A DNA stretch of 62,773 nucleotides from Prevotella sp. (lineage in GTDB: Bacteria; Bacteroidota; Bacteroidia; Bacteroidales; Bacteroidaceae), in NCBI GenBank assembly GCA_017650905.1, contig JAGCDZ010000095.1, positions 1-62,773 on the forward strand. Reading direction: 5' to 3'. Shown one piece after another: positions 1 through 8,422 of the stretch (its first letter is position 1; the number at the start of each line of letters is the position of its first letter). The notes beneath the pieces were generated by a model. It worked only from the letters and a program-made list of their open reading frames with translations, was not told the DNA's origin and ran no database searches. Both the position numbers and the translations under genes were made by a program.

Positions 1-1423
1 CATCGATGTCGAAGGTAACCTCAATCTGAGGAATACCACGACGGGCAGGAGCGATACCTGTGAGGTTGAACTCGCCGATAGACTTGTTCTGTGCAGCCAT
101 CGGACGCTCACCCTGAAGTACGTGGATGGTCACCTCTGTCTGATTGTCAGCAGCGGTAGAGAAGGTCTCGCTCTTCTTGCAAGGAATGGTCGTATTGGCC
201 TCAATCAGTTTTGTGCATACACCACCCAGTGTCTCGATACCCAGTGTCAGCGGGGTCACGTCGAGCAGTACGATGTCGCCAACGCCACCTTCCTTGTTCA
301 GAATAGCACCCTGAATAGCAGCACCAACGGCTACCACTTCGTCAGGATTTACACCTTTTGAAGGCTCCTTGCCGAAGTAGTTCTTTACCAGTGTCTGCAC
401 AGCAGGGATACGGCTTGAACCACCTACGAGAATCACCTCGTCGATATCGGCTGTGGTCAGTTTGGCATCAGCAATGGCCTTCTGACAGGGAGCCAGACAA
501 GCCTGAATCAGGTCGTGGGCCAACTGCTCAAACTTAGCACGGGTGAGTGTCTTCACCAAGTGCTTAGGTACACCAGCTACAGGCATGATATACGGCAGAT
601 TAATTTCTGTGCTCATAGAAGAAGACAACTCAATCTTAGCTTTCTCTGCGGCCTCCTTCAGACGCTGCATAGCCATCGGGTCGTCCTTCAGATTGGCGCC
701 CTCGTCGTTCTTAAACTCTTGTACGAGCCAGTCGATGATAGCCTGGTCGAAGTCGTCACCACCGAGGTGTGTATCACCATTGGTAGAGAGTACCTCGAAC
801 ACACCACCACCAAACTCGAGGATAGAGATATCGAATGTACCACCACCAAGGTCGAACACGGCGATTTTCATATCCTTGTTAGCCTTATCGACACCGTATG
901 CCAGAGCAGCGGCTGTGGGCTCGTTGACAATACGCTTCACATTGAGTCCAGCAATCTGGCCAGCCTCCTTGGTAGCCTGACGCTGAGAGTCGGAGAAGTA
1001 GGCAGGTACAGTGATGACGGCATCTGTCACCTCCTGTCCGAGATAGTCCTCAGCAGTCTTCTTCATCTTCTGGAGCACCATAGCAGAAATTTCCTGCGGG
1101 GTGTATTTACGTCCATTGATATCGACACGGGGATAGCCACCCTCATTCACTACCGAATAAGGTACGCGGGCAATCTCCTTTTCAGTCTGCTGCCAGTTCT
1201 CACCCATGAAACGCTTGATAGAATAAACGGTGTTCTTGGGGTTGGTAATAGCCTGACGCTTGGCAGGATCACCGATCTTACGCTCACCATTGTCTACAAA
1301 ACCAACCACAGAAGGCGTTGTACGCTTACCCTCACTGTTGGCAATTACTACTGGCTCGTTACCCTCGAATACGGCAACGCAGCTGTTGGTAGTTCCTAAG
1401 TCAATTCCAATAATTTTTCCCAT
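1..1423 (-). CDS. dnaK: Molecular chaperone DnaK (Hsp70), partial at the window edge
   Basis: Hsp70 chaperone that binds unfolded polypeptides in an ATP-driven cycle with DnaJ and GrpE in the cytoplasm. The 474 visible codons cover the ATPase domain and the start of the substrate-binding domain. The C-terminal part lies beyond base 1. The N-terminus reads [15 protein letters not shown], the classic first phosphate-binding motif. VFDLGGGTF (phosphate 2) and [11 protein letters not shown] (adenosine motif) follow. The ATG at 1423-1421 is fixed by this canonical N-terminus. The gene is divergent from a secreted-protein gene, and the 180-bp spacer holds a sigma-54-like element and an inverted repeat, described separately. 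Identification is certain; only the 3' end is missing. Confidence 0.98.
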   Translation of the reverse strand, partial: MGKIIGIDLGTTNSCVAVFEGNEPVVIANSEGKRTTPSVVGFVDNGERKIGDPAKRQAITNPKNTVYSIKRFMGENWQQTEKEIARVPYSVVNEGGYPRVDINGRKYTPQEISAMVLQKMKKTAEDYLGQEVTDAVITVPAYFSDSQRQATKEAGQIAGLNVKRIVNEPTAAALAYGVDKANKDMKIAVFDLGGGTFDISILEFGGGVFEVLSTNGDTHLGGDDFDQAIIDWLVQEFKNDEGANLKDDPMAMQRLKEAAEKAKIELSSSMSTEINLPYIMPVAGVPKHLVKTLTRAKFEQLAHDLIQACLAPCQKAIADAKLTTADIDEVILVGGSSRIPAVQTLVKNYFGKEPSKGVNPDEVVAVGAAIQGAILNKEGGVGDIVLLDVTPLTLGIETLGGVCTKLIEANTTIPCKKSETFSTAADNQTEVTIHVLQGERPMAAQNKSIGEFNLTGIAPARRGIPQIEVTFDID

Positions 1424-1483
1424 AATTCTTATTTATTTTAATTAATACTCGATGAAATTTGGACATTTATCCGCAAAAAACAT

Positions 1484-1499
1484 TGCAAAGCATGTGCCA
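1484..1499 (-). promoter_or_regulatory. Sigma-54-type (-24/-12) promoter candidate for dnaK
   Basis: On the minus strand the sequence reads TGGCAC-ATGCT-TTGCA, an exact match to the RpoN consensus core (TGGCAC, five bases, TTGCW). The predicted start would be near 1473, giving a leader of about 50 nt before the dnaK ATG. No good TAnnTTTG box fits dnaK; the overlapping ATGCTTTG is a poorer match. This is a pattern match only. A 16-bp motif can occur by chance, and no activator gene is visible nearby. Confidence 0.45.
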
Positions 1500-1549
1500 A
1501 AATGCTTTTTTTTGCCGAAAAATGTTTTTTGTCACGTCATTTTGGCACA
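1493..1549. repeat. 12-bp perfect inverted repeat in the dnaK divergent spacer
   Basis: TGTGCCAAAATG (1493-1504) is repeated inverted as CATTTTGGCACA (1538-1549), with 33 bp between. The proximal arm overlaps the sigma-54-like -24 element of dnaK. The distal arm overlaps the possible -33 TTTG of the rightward gene. The core CAAAATG/CATTTTG recurs in the inverted repeat upstream of clpB (59957-59988), so a shared stress operator is possible. The function is inferred. Confidence 0.5.
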
Positions 1550-1567
1550 AGAATCAAATATTTTATT

Positions 1568-1575
1568 TATCTTTG
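1568..1575 (+). promoter_or_regulatory. Bacteroidota -7 box for the BamE-like gene
   Basis: TATCTTTG matches TAnnTTTG. The nearest TTTG upstream (1541-1544) leaves 23 bp, longer than the usual 19-21. Transcription would start near 1582, about 22 nt before the ATG at 1604. Confidence 0.5.
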
Positions 1576-1603
1576 CACACGAAATTGTACAATTTATAAA
1601 ACC

Positions 1604-3031
1604 ATGGTAATGAAAAGAGCGATTTTGACAATGGGGCTTGCCATGCTGATGATGACAGTCTCGGCACAGGTGAATACCTACATCGTAAAGACTCGTACGG
1701 CCCAACAGAAGGCTGCTGCTGCTCAACAGACAGCCGGTGATGAGGTAAAGAGTCAGGCAGATGAGAATGCTCCAACTGACTTCATCAGTCAGAATTTTAG
1801 ATTCTATAGTCTGTGTGACTGGAAAGAGGGCATGAAATTTATGGTGATGCCAGAGAAATATGACCTGATTGTAAAAACCTTCAGTGATGCCGCTACCGGC
1901 AAGGAGGTCAGTAGTATGTCACTTCGCCACAAGATTATGATTTACAGGGGACATACAGTCAGTGCAGATGGTCATTCACGCATGAATTTCTTATGTCAGG
2001 ACGAAAACAAGATGTACTATTTTGAGATTCCCAATGGCTCATTCGATGACTATTGCTATGGCAAACTTGGTGTTCCTACTTTGGCCTATCTCGGCGATGT
2101 GGATATTGCCAGGGAGAAGCTGATGGGCAAGAAGCTCTATACAAAGGGCACAATTTATCGTGTGGACACTGAGTACGATGGCGATGGCTATCGTGAGGTG
2201 AAGATGCCAAAAGACTTATCCGTCACTGTGACACAGATAGGTGTCGGTAGCCGTAGTTTCCCCGTTAAGGTTATTGTAGAAGATGAGAATGGTAATGAGT
2301 TCTATCAGACATTTGCCCTGTCGAAGACCAATAGTGGTATGCGTGATGATGAGTTTATCATGGATAGCCTGAAGCATACCTTCTATGGCTCATTCGAGTT
2401 GCAGGATGCCATTATGTCAGTCAATAGGGACTTTACTACCTATATTGGCAAGGTTCTTCATACCGTCCAGCCTTCGAAGATGATGACCAAGGGTGATGGT
2501 AAGGAGCGTACGGTCAATGTGCCGAAGATGACTACTTTCCGTGTGGAGCAGGCACAAAGACGTCCTGGTACCCCTTATGTCACACTGTCACTTACCGAGA
2601 TGGAGTCTCGTCGTCCTTATTATCGTGATGTTCTCTTTACGCATCCTGACGAATTGGCAGAACGTGATGTGAAGATTGAGGACTATTTCGGCTATATCTT
2701 CGCTATGGGTGAAGGTGCAGAGCGTCAGACAACTCCTGAGGCCCGTGCAGCTATCCGTCAGGGACGTGTGATTATTGGCATGTCTGAGGATGAGGTGACA
2801 CTCGCTATGGGTGAGGAGCCCAATGAGATTGTACAGGGTAGCAATGGTAAACATGATTGGGTATACTACCGTTCAAACGGTAAGTCGCTTTTCGTTCATT
2901 TCGGTAGAAATGGTCGTGTAGAAAGCTATAATACAGGTGCTACAACCACCAAGTCAAAGTCAACTGTCAAGAGAAGTTCTGCTAAGTCATCTAAACAGAA
3001 TTGGAAAAGCGGAAAGGGTACGCCTCTTTAA
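1604..3031 (+). CDS. Secreted protein with C-terminal BamE/SmpA-like domain
   Basis: A 475-aa protein. The start at 1604 was chosen because it follows the -7 box and gives a good signal peptide (cleavage after about VSAQ); the longer open frame from 1502 crosses the promoter. The middle (about residues 60-370) matches no family I can name. Residues about 384-445 carry GMSEDEVTLAMGEPNE-type sequence followed by a W-Y-Y strand, the pattern of BamE/SmpA/OmlA small domains, which in other bacteria mediate outer-membrane protein assembly contacts. The tail is Lys/Ser rich. There is no lipobox Cys, so it is probably periplasmic rather than a lipoprotein. It is divergent from dnaK, so an envelope-stress role is possible but unproven. 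Confidence 0.75.
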   Translation: MVMKRAILTMGLAMLMMTVSAQVNTYIVKTRTAQQKAAAAQQTAGDEVKSQADENAPTDFISQNFRFYSLCDWKEGMKFMVMPEKYDLIVKTFSDAATGKEVSSMSLRHKIMIYRGHTVSADGHSRMNFLCQDENKMYYFEIPNGSFDDYCYGKLGVPTLAYLGDVDIAREKLMGKKLYTKGTIYRVDTEYDGDGYREVKMPKDLSVTVTQIGVGSRSFPVKVIVEDENGNEFYQTFALSKTNSGMRDDEFIMDSLKHTFYGSFELQDAIMSVNRDFTTYIGKVLHTVQPSKMMTKGDGKERTVNVPKMTTFRVEQAQRRPGTPYVTLSLTEMESRRPYYRDVLFTHPDELAERDVKIEDYFGYIFAMGEGAERQTTPEARAAIRQGRVIIGMSEDEVTLAMGEEPNEIVQGSNGKHDWVYYRSNGKSLFVHFGRNGRVESYNTGATTTKSKSTVKRSSAKSSKQNWKSGKGTPL

Positions 3032-3045
3032 TTAATCATTGAGAT

Positions 3046-3087
3046 AAAATCAGGGGGCCGCTCAATTGAGTGGCCCCCTGATTTTTA
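3046..3087. terminator. Bidirectional intrinsic terminator
   Basis: The two arms pair through CAGGGGGCC and GGCCCCCTG around a loop containing TCAATTGA, flanked by AAAAT and ATTTTT. There is a T-run on both strands (TTTTT rightward, TTTT leftward), so it can end both the BamE-like gene and recA. It overlaps the recA stop codon at 3085-3087. Confidence 0.9.
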
Positions 3088-4116
3088 TTCCTTCTTGTCT
3101 CCGATAGCCTGCATAATCTTGGCTTCCAACTCTTCGCAGAGTTCTGGATTGTCTTTCAACAATGCTTTTGTTGCGTCGCGGCCTTGGCCTAACTTGGAAT
3201 TTCCGTATGAGAACCAGGAACCGCTCTTTTTGATGATATCGTACTCAACACCCAGGTCTACAATCTCGCCGACTTTCGAGATGCCTTCGCCAAAGGTAAT
3301 CTCAAACTCCGCTTTGCGGAAGGGAGGTGCCACCTTGTTCTTCACCACCTTTACCTTGACCATATTTCCGATAGGAGTATCGCCATCCTTCAGAGTCTGG
3401 GACTTACGGATATCCAGACGGACAGAAGCATAGAACTTCAGGGCATTACCACCCGTCGTTGTCTCAGGATTGCCAAACATCACACCGATCTTCTCGCGCA
3501 ACTGGTTGATGAAGATACAAGTGGTTTTGGTTTTCGAGATGGTAGAGGTCAGTTTACGAAGTGCCTGGCTCATCAGACGGGCCTGGAGTCCTACTGAAGA
3601 GTCGCCCATGTCACCCTCAATCTCCTTCTTTGGTGTCAGTGCTGCCACAGAGTCGATCACAATGATGTCAATCGCACTGGAACGGATCAGATGGTCAGCA
3701 ATCTCCAAGGCCTGTTCACCATTGTCAGGTTGTGAGATATACAGATTGTCGATATCCACACCCAGGTTTTCTGCATAGAAACGGTCAAAGGCATGCTCTG
3801 CATCGATGAATGCAGCAACACCTCCTGCTTTCTGGCACTCTGCGATAGCATGGATAGCCAAAGTAGTCTTTCCAGATGATTCTGGACCAAAGATTTCTAT
3901 GATTCGTCCCTTGGGATAGCCACCCACACCAAGTGCAGCATTCAATCCGACACTACCTGTGGGAATCACTTCCACATTTTCAATTTTCTCTTCGCCCATG
4001 CGCATGATAGCGCCTTTGCCGAAGTCTTTCTCGATTTTGGCCATTGCAGCCTGCAGAGCCTTCAACTTCTGCTGTTGCGGAGTCAATTGCTCCTTAGCTT
4101 CTTCTTTCTTTGCCAT
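3085..4116 (-). CDS. recA: Recombinase RecA
   Basis: Forms filaments on single-stranded DNA and catalyses ATP-dependent strand exchange in homologous recombination and DNA repair. The 343 aa match the normal family length. Walker A GPESSGKT lies at residues 77-84. The motifs [10 protein letters not shown] and [21 protein letters not shown] (L1/L2 region) follow. It lies 26 bp downstream of the carboxynorspermidine dehydrogenase gene with no promoter box visible in the gap, so it is probably the last gene of that three-gene unit, ending at the terminator at 3046-3087. I see no SOS-box-like operator next to it. Confidence 0.98.
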   Translation of the reverse strand: MAKKEEAKEQLTPQQQKLKALQAAMAKIEKDFGKGAIMRMGEEKIENVEVIPTGSVGLNAALGVGGYPKGRIIEIFGPESSGKTTLAIHAIAECQKAGGVAAFIDAEHAFDRFYAENLGVDIDNLYISQPDNGEQALEIADHLIRSSAIDIIVIDSVAALTPKKEIEGDMGDSSVGLQARLMSQALRKLTSTISKTKTTCIFINQLREKIGVMFGNPETTTGGNALKFYASVRLDIRKSQTLKDGDTPIGNMVKVKVVKNKVAPPFRKAEFEITFGEGISKVGEIVDLGVEYDIIKKSGSWFSYGNSKLGQGRDATKALLKDNPELCEELEAKIMQAIGDKKE

Positions 4117-4142
4117 AGCTTTAGAAATTTAAGAGTTAATAT

Positions 4143-5378
4143 TTATAATTCGAGGTCGCCGTCAAACACTTCGTGCCAAGGCAGACCTTGTTTGTTCAAT
4201 TGTTCCATGAATGGATCAGGATCGAAATCTTCTACATTCCATACACCAGGCTTTTTCCAGATGGCCTTGACAAACATCATTGCACCAATCATAGCCGGAA
4301 CGCCTGTGGTATAGGATACACCCTGCATACCAGTTTCCTTGTAAGCCTCTTGGTGTTTGCAGTTGTTGTAGACATAGTAGGTATGCTCTTTGCCGTCCTT
4401 GATACCACGGATGCGACAGCCGATAGAGGTCTCGCCTTCGTAGTTCTCGCCTAGATCCTGTGGGTTGGGCAGTACGGCTTTCAAAAATTGCAGGGGCACA
4501 ATCTTTACTTTTGCAGTTCCGCTGCCATCGGCCAAAGGAGCCTCGTATTCGATTTCATCAATACGACTCATACCGATGTTTTGGATGACGTCGAGGTGCT
4601 TCAGATACTGTTCTCCGAAGGTCATCCAGAAACGGCCCTGTTTGATGGTGGGATAGTTTTTTACCAGCGACTCCAACTCCTCATGGTGCAAGAGGTAACT
4701 CTCACGAGGACCAATGTTGGGGTAGGTGAGGGGCTTGTGAATCTCTAATGGCTCAGTCTCAATCCATTGGCCATCCTTATAATAGAGTCCCTTCTGGGTA
4801 ATCTCACGGATGTTGATCTCAGGATTGAAGTTCGTAGCGAAGGCATGGTGGTGGTCACCTGCATTGCAGTCCACAATGTCAAGATAGTGGATTTCGTCGA
4901 AGTGGTGCTTGGCAGCATAGGCTGTATAGACACCAGAGACGCCTGGGTCGAAGCCACAACCGAGGATGGCCGTCAGACCAGCCTGCTCGAAACGATCCTT
5001 ATAAGCCCATTGCCAGGAGTACTCAAAGTGTGCCTCATCTTTAGGCTCATAGTTGGCTGTGTCGAGATAGTTACAGCCACAAGCCAGACAGGCATCCATG
5101 ATTGTCAGGTCTTGATAAGGTAGGGCAAGGTTGATGACAAGTTCAGGCTTATAGTCGTTGAAGAGCGCTTTCAACTGCTCCACATCGTCAGCATCCACCT
5201 GTGCCGTCTTGATGTCCATTTTGTAGCCGGCCTTATGGATATCTTCCACAATCTTGTCGCACTTGACCTTTCTGCGGCTTGCAATCATAAAGTCGGTAAA
5301 CACATCAGCATTCTGGGCAATCTTGAATGCTGCTACTGTAGCGACGCCTCCAGCGCCAATCATTAGAACTTTTGCCAT
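4143..5378 (-). CDS. Carboxynorspermidine dehydrogenase (saccharopine dehydrogenase family)
   Basis: Predicted to condense L-aspartate semialdehyde with a diamine, with NADPH, to make carboxy(nor)spermidine, the first step of the alternative spermidine route used in Bacteroidota. The 411 aa begin with the Rossmann motif MIGAGGVATVAAFKI. Typical family segments include LDTANYEPKDEA, LGCGFDPGVSG and YTTGVPAMIGA. The protein is cytoplasmic. The partner decarboxylase is not in the window. It sits 7 bp after the DUF6621 gene and 26 bp before recA, suggesting co-transcription. A plain saccharopine dehydrogenase is the alternative, but length and motifs favour the polyamine enzyme. Confidence 0.88.
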   Translation of the reverse strand: MAKVLMIGAGGVATVAAFKIAQNADVFTDFMIASRRKVKCDKIVEDIHKAGYKMDIKTAQVDADDVEQLKALFNDYKPELVINLALPYQDLTIMDACLACGCNYLDTANYEPKDEAHFEYSWQWAYKDRFEQAGLTAILGCGFDPGVSGVYTAYAAKHHFDEIHYLDIVDCNAGDHHHAFATNFNPEINIREITQKGLYYKDGQWIETEPLEIHKPLTYPNIGPRESYLLHHEELESLVKNYPTIKQGRFWMTFGEQYLKHLDVIQNIGMSRIDEIEYEAPLADGSGTAKVKIVPLQFLKAVLPNPQDLGENYEGETSIGCRIRGIKDGKEHTYYVYNNCKHQEAYKETGMQGVSYTTGVPAMIGAMMFVKAIWKKPGVWNVEDFDPDPFMEQLNKQGLPWHEVFDGDLEL

Positions 5379-5385
5379 AATATTA

Positions 5386-5988
5386 TTACGTTTTACTGTT
5401 TATTTCTTCCGAACTGATTCCGAGTGCTGCCAGAAGTGAATAGCCGAGTATCTCCTGTCGGAAATTCCAGTTTGCCATTGGTTGCATAGCTAACAGGGTT
5501 ATTCTTTTATTATCGTCGGCCTGCCTCAGGGTCGTGCGTACCTTATTATATATAGAGTCCTGTTCCGAATCAGGAATGATTATTATTCGTTTTACCTCAT
5601 TTTGGCTGCACAATAATTGAAGCATATCGCAGAAATGTTGTTCTCTCCCAACGATGTTTTCAACGGGATAGGCGTTAATCAGGAACTCTCCCAGATGATC
5701 TTTGAAGGCTTTTGAAGAGAGTTCTTTATACTTTCCTGGCATGAAGTTCTCCATCTGCTGCTTCTCGGCACTGTGCAGAAGCACCACCTGTGTCTCTTGT
5801 TCTCCATTTCTGATACCACCGTCAAGCGCCACACAGTCTATCCAGCGGGCAAGGTCTGCCTGCGGGATGCGCCGTCCTAGCATGCGCTCAAAGTTAACAA
5901 TGAGGTTGAATGCCACTTTGTCAACGTAGTCTGCGTCAACAAGAATCACATTTTCACTCCATTTTATATCCTGTTCGTTGTTGTTCAT
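5386..5988 (-). CDS. Conserved Bacteroidota protein, probably DUF6621 family
   Basis: A 200-aa soluble protein with no signal peptide or membrane segment. The recognisable family pattern is an N-terminal VILVDADYV strand, then NFERMLGRRIP, VALDGGIRNGE and a C-terminal WNFRQEILGYSLLAALGI. I recall this layout from a family of unknown function (DUF6621) restricted to Bacteroidota, so the name rests on memory. It is the first gene of the unit leading into carboxynorspermidine dehydrogenase and recA. The ATG at 5988 lies only about ten bases after the -7 box, so the message may be nearly leaderless. No enzymatic role can be assigned. Confidence 0.7.
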   Translation of the reverse strand: MNNNEQDIKWSENVILVDADYVDKVAFNLIVNFERMLGRRIPQADLARWIDCVALDGGIRNGEQETQVVLLHSAEKQQMENFMPGKYKELSSKAFKDHLGEFLINAYPVENIVGREQHFCDMLQLLCSQNEVKRIIIIPDSEQDSIYNKVRTTLRQADDNKRITLLAMQPMANWNFRQEILGYSLLAALGISSEEINSKT

Positions 5989-5997
5989 ATCAGGCTA

Positions 5998-6029
5998 CAA
6001 AGTTACATTAATTTGGGGACTTTACCAAA
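5998..6029 (-). promoter_or_regulatory. Promoter of the DUF6621-recA unit
   Basis: On the minus strand TTTG (6029-6026), 20 bp, TAACTTTG (6005-5998). Spacing is ideal. Transcription should start near 5992, leaving a leader of about 4 nt before the ATG. Confidence 0.75.
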
Positions 6030-6152
6030 TTATAAAGGATTTTTTTGCATTTTGCGTCGGAATTGATATAAATCAAGTGGAAAATCATAAATTGTGGGTG
6101 AAATATCAAATATTGGGGGCTGATACTAAAAAAACGATGTACCTTTGCAAAC

Positions 6153-6228
6153 GAAACAAAACTACTGACTACATAATACCATTTAATGGTACAATAAATC
6201 CCCGATGCCGGCATCGGGGATTTTTGTT
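6153..6228 (+). ncRNA. Candidate small RNA of about 75 nt
   Basis: A rightward -7 box TACCTTTG (6140-6147) is followed about 50 bp later by a strong hairpin and T-run (6196-6230), with no convincing coding sequence between. The predicted transcript contains a near-perfect palindrome TACCATT-T-AATGGTA (6177-6191) before the terminator. The terminator's T-run (TTTTTGTTTT) is much better rightward than leftward. That suggests it serves this transcript rather than only ending rhaD. An 84-aa reading frame crosses the region but begins upstream of the promoter and looks spurious. The -33 match (ATTG at 6112-6115, 24 bp away) is poor. Confidence 0.45.
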
Positions 6229-6230
6229 TT
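6196..6230 (+). terminator. Perfect-palindrome intrinsic terminator
   Basis: AAATCCCCGATGCC (6196-6209) pairs with GGCATCGGGGATTT (6210-6223), followed rightward by TTTTTGTTTT. Leftward, after rhaD, the tail is ATTTATTG, weaker but perhaps functional. Confidence 0.85.
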
Positions 6231-6240
6231 AGGGTAATTG

Positions 6241-7062
6241 TTAGCAAGGACGCTTCTTGGGAAGGTTGAAGGCATCCTGTACTTCCTTCATCTGTTCGAA
6301 GGTCATGCCATCAGGCTCAGAACCCATACTGCGAGCACACATATAGATGTTGGCAGCCTTGCAGAGTACATCGGTCTGATCGAAGGCATCCATGATATCT
6401 GTGCCAACTGCCACCGTACCATGTTTTTCCCATAGAACTACGTCGTGAGTCTTGATCAGTTCGAGGGTAGCTTCCGCCAGCTCGACAGAAGAAGGCATAG
6501 CGTAAGGTACGATACCGATGCCGAGTGGTGCAAAAGCGAGGGTCTCTGGAATCATTGACCAAAGCACACGCGTCATCTCATCCCCTTTCAGAAAGCGTTG
6601 GATATGGCTCATTGCCACGAGTTCGATGGGGTGGGTATGGAGTGTAGCCTTATAACATGAGCCTGTTTCAAGTAGATAGTTCTGTAAAGCGAGGTGTGTG
6701 GGTAACTCAGATGTCGGTACAACGGGCTCATCGGCGATGACCTCGTAGGAGGCGCAATCATCACAGATACGGATGATACTACCATTCTGCATAGGGAACT
6801 TGGCGAGGTCACGCATGCGTTTGCCTGTACCTTTACAATAGAAATATTTATCTTTCAATTGGGGCAGAACCATACCGATCTGCTTCACGGGAGCGATGGC
6901 TTTCAGAGCCTTACACTCATCGTCCATATATTCAGTGACATTAACAGTGATGTTACCACCGTTACGCTCAGCCCAGCCTTTTTGCCACAGGTATCCGGTC
7001 ACCTCAGCAATCTGATCAATGACGGCCTTCAACTCGGCACGTCCGTTTAATATACTTGCCAT
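6241..7062 (-). CDS. rhaD: Rhamnulose-1-phosphate aldolase
   Basis: Splits L-rhamnulose-1-phosphate into dihydroxyacetone phosphate and L-lactaldehyde, the last committed step of rhamnose breakdown. The 273 aa belong to the class II aldolase/adducin family. Zn ligands are visible in ATLHTHPIEL, and WEKHGTVAVG supplies the third His. The start MASILNGRAEL at 7062 was chosen over the frame open to 7143, because that upstream part overlaps the permease gene and is not conserved-looking. It lies 10 bp after the permease stop and is the last gene of the rha operon. L-fuculose-phosphate aldolase is the closest alternative, but the neighbours make rhamnulose the likely substrate. Confidence 0.93.
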   Translation of the reverse strand: MASILNGRAELKAVIDQIAEVTGYLWQKGWAERNGGNITVNVTEYMDDECKALKAIAPVKQIGMVLPQLKDKYFYCKGTGKRMRDLAKFPMQNGSIIRICDDCASYEVIADEPVVPTSELPTHLALQNYLLETGSCYKATLHTHPIELVAMSHIQRFLKGDEMTRVLWSMIPETLAFAPLGIGIVPYAMPSSVELAEATLELIKTHDVVLWEKHGTVAVGTDIMDAFDQTDVLCKAANIYMCARSMGSEPDGMTFEQMKEVQDAFNLPKKRPC

Positions 7063-7072
7063 AATATTACTT

Positions 7073-8410
7073 TTAATAGTTATCGCCGTAACGTTCCTTG
7101 GTAATATCCTCGAGGGCACGACAACGGGTGTTTGGAACACCAATGAAGCCTACGATGAGCGAGATGGTGAGCAAGGCAATCATACAGAAGGCTGCAATGG
7201 TGAAGCCTTCGCCATTTTCACCATAGATATAGGTAAAGATCAGTCCCCAGACAGCCGACAGGCCACGAACGATGAAAAACATCAGTCCCTGCGCACCTGC
7301 ACGGAACTTGGCAGGGAACAATTCACTACCCCAGAGAGCGTAGAAAATCTGTGGTGATGTTCCTCCCTGAATACCCCATAAAATGGCAAAGAGCCAGAGA
7401 CCTACCATACCATTGACACCAATGGTGACAATCACCAGCCAAGCGGCAATAGCCACGAGCAGGCCGAAGGTGTAAATGGCCTTATGTGAGGTCTTGTCGA
7501 TAAGTTTCGAAACAATGAATGTGATGCCCACGATGATGGCCCATTGTATGCAGTTCATCCAGTTGGCCGTTTCGTTGCTAACACCACCTGCTGTCTCGTA
7601 GATATGCGGCTGGAAGAATCCCATCACAGAGGCGACGAGGTTCCATGTAAGATAGATGGTAGCGAGGAAGATGACCGTGCGGACAGCAATCTTGTTGGAG
7701 AACAACACTTTGATATTCTCCATCAGGCCAGTCTTCTCAGCAGAATCCTTCTGGGCAGTAAACTCTGAACTCTCCTGCAACCTACGCTGTAGATTCCATG
7801 CAATGAAAGCCACCACAAAGAGAGTAAAGAATACAATACGTGAAGAGAAGGCGTTGACAGCCTCTTGTAACATGTCGGCTCCCCCAAACAGGTGAGCAAC
7901 AGCTTCTACCCATCCAAAGAGATAGCCGCCAGGTGCAAAGAGCATACCAAAAAGCAGGATACACATAGGACCAACACCCCATGACATCTGGGAAATGCAG
8001 ATATTGCGACCACGGTTATTGATTTCGCTACTTTCAGAGATATAGGTCCATGAAGCAGGCACACCCACACCTACGGAAATACCTGTCACAAGGAATCCGC
8101 ATAACAGCATGGGAAAATTCATACTGAACATAATCAGCAACACACCCAGCATATAAACCAACAGGTTGTAGGTGAAGATAAACTTACGACCATATTTGTC
8201 TGCCAGGAATCCACCGATGATAGCACCAATCGCTGCTCCCAAACAGTTTGCACTGATGAAGTTGAGCCAGCCCAAATGTACTTCAGAGAGTCCGAGGTAG
8301 TTCTGCCAGAGCGTCAGTCCACTGGCACCGGCAACAATGGCCCCTGCATCTAAGTAATTCGTCAGAGACACGGCTATCGTGCTCTTCAAACTTCCGCTAT
8401 TCTTTGCCAT
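7073..8410 (-). CDS. MFS sugar permease, probably for L-rhamnose
   Basis: A 445-aa inner-membrane transporter with about twelve hydrophobic segments. The sugar-porter signature GFLADKYGRKF is present between helices 2 and 3. It lies between rhaA (12 bp) and rhaD (10 bp), so its cargo is very probably L-rhamnose, by cation symport. Most described rhamnose operons, including that of Bacteroides thetaiotaomicron as I recall it, use an RhaT-type carrier of another superfamily, so this looks like a non-orthologous replacement. The family call is firm; the substrate is inferred from position only. Confidence 0.88.
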   Translation of the reverse strand: MAKNSGSLKSTIAVSLTNYLDAGAIVAGASGLTLWQNYLGLSEVHLGWLNFISANCLGAAIGAIIGGFLADKYGRKFIFTYNLLVYMLGVLLIMFSMNFPMLLCGFLVTGISVGVGVPASWTYISESSEINNRGRNICISQMSWGVGPMCILLFGMLFAPGGYLFGWVEAVAHLFGGADMLQEAVNAFSSRIVFFTLFVVAFIAWNLQRRLQESSEFTAQKDSAEKTGLMENIKVLFSNKIAVRTVIFLATIYLTWNLVASVMGFFQPHIYETAGGVSNETANWMNCIQWAIIVGITFIVSKLIDKTSHKAIYTFGLLVAIAAWLVIVTIGVNGMVGLWLFAILWGIQGGTSPQIFYALWGSELFPAKFRAGAQGLMFFIVRGLSAVWGLIFTYIYGENGEGFTIAAFCMIALLTISLIVGFIGVPNTRCRALEDITKERYGDNY

Positions 8411-8422
8411 ATCTCTTACTGA

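Noticed and set aside
515-1399. 294-aa plus-strand open frame across dnaK
   Set aside because: It lies wholly antisense to dnaK, whose motifs are unmistakable. Long opposite-strand frames are common over conserved chaperone genes.
5978-6232. 84-aa plus-strand frame in the DUF6621-rhaD spacer
   Set aside because: It starts inside the opposite gene's promoter region and runs through a terminator hairpin; composition is A/T-driven. A small RNA explains the region better.
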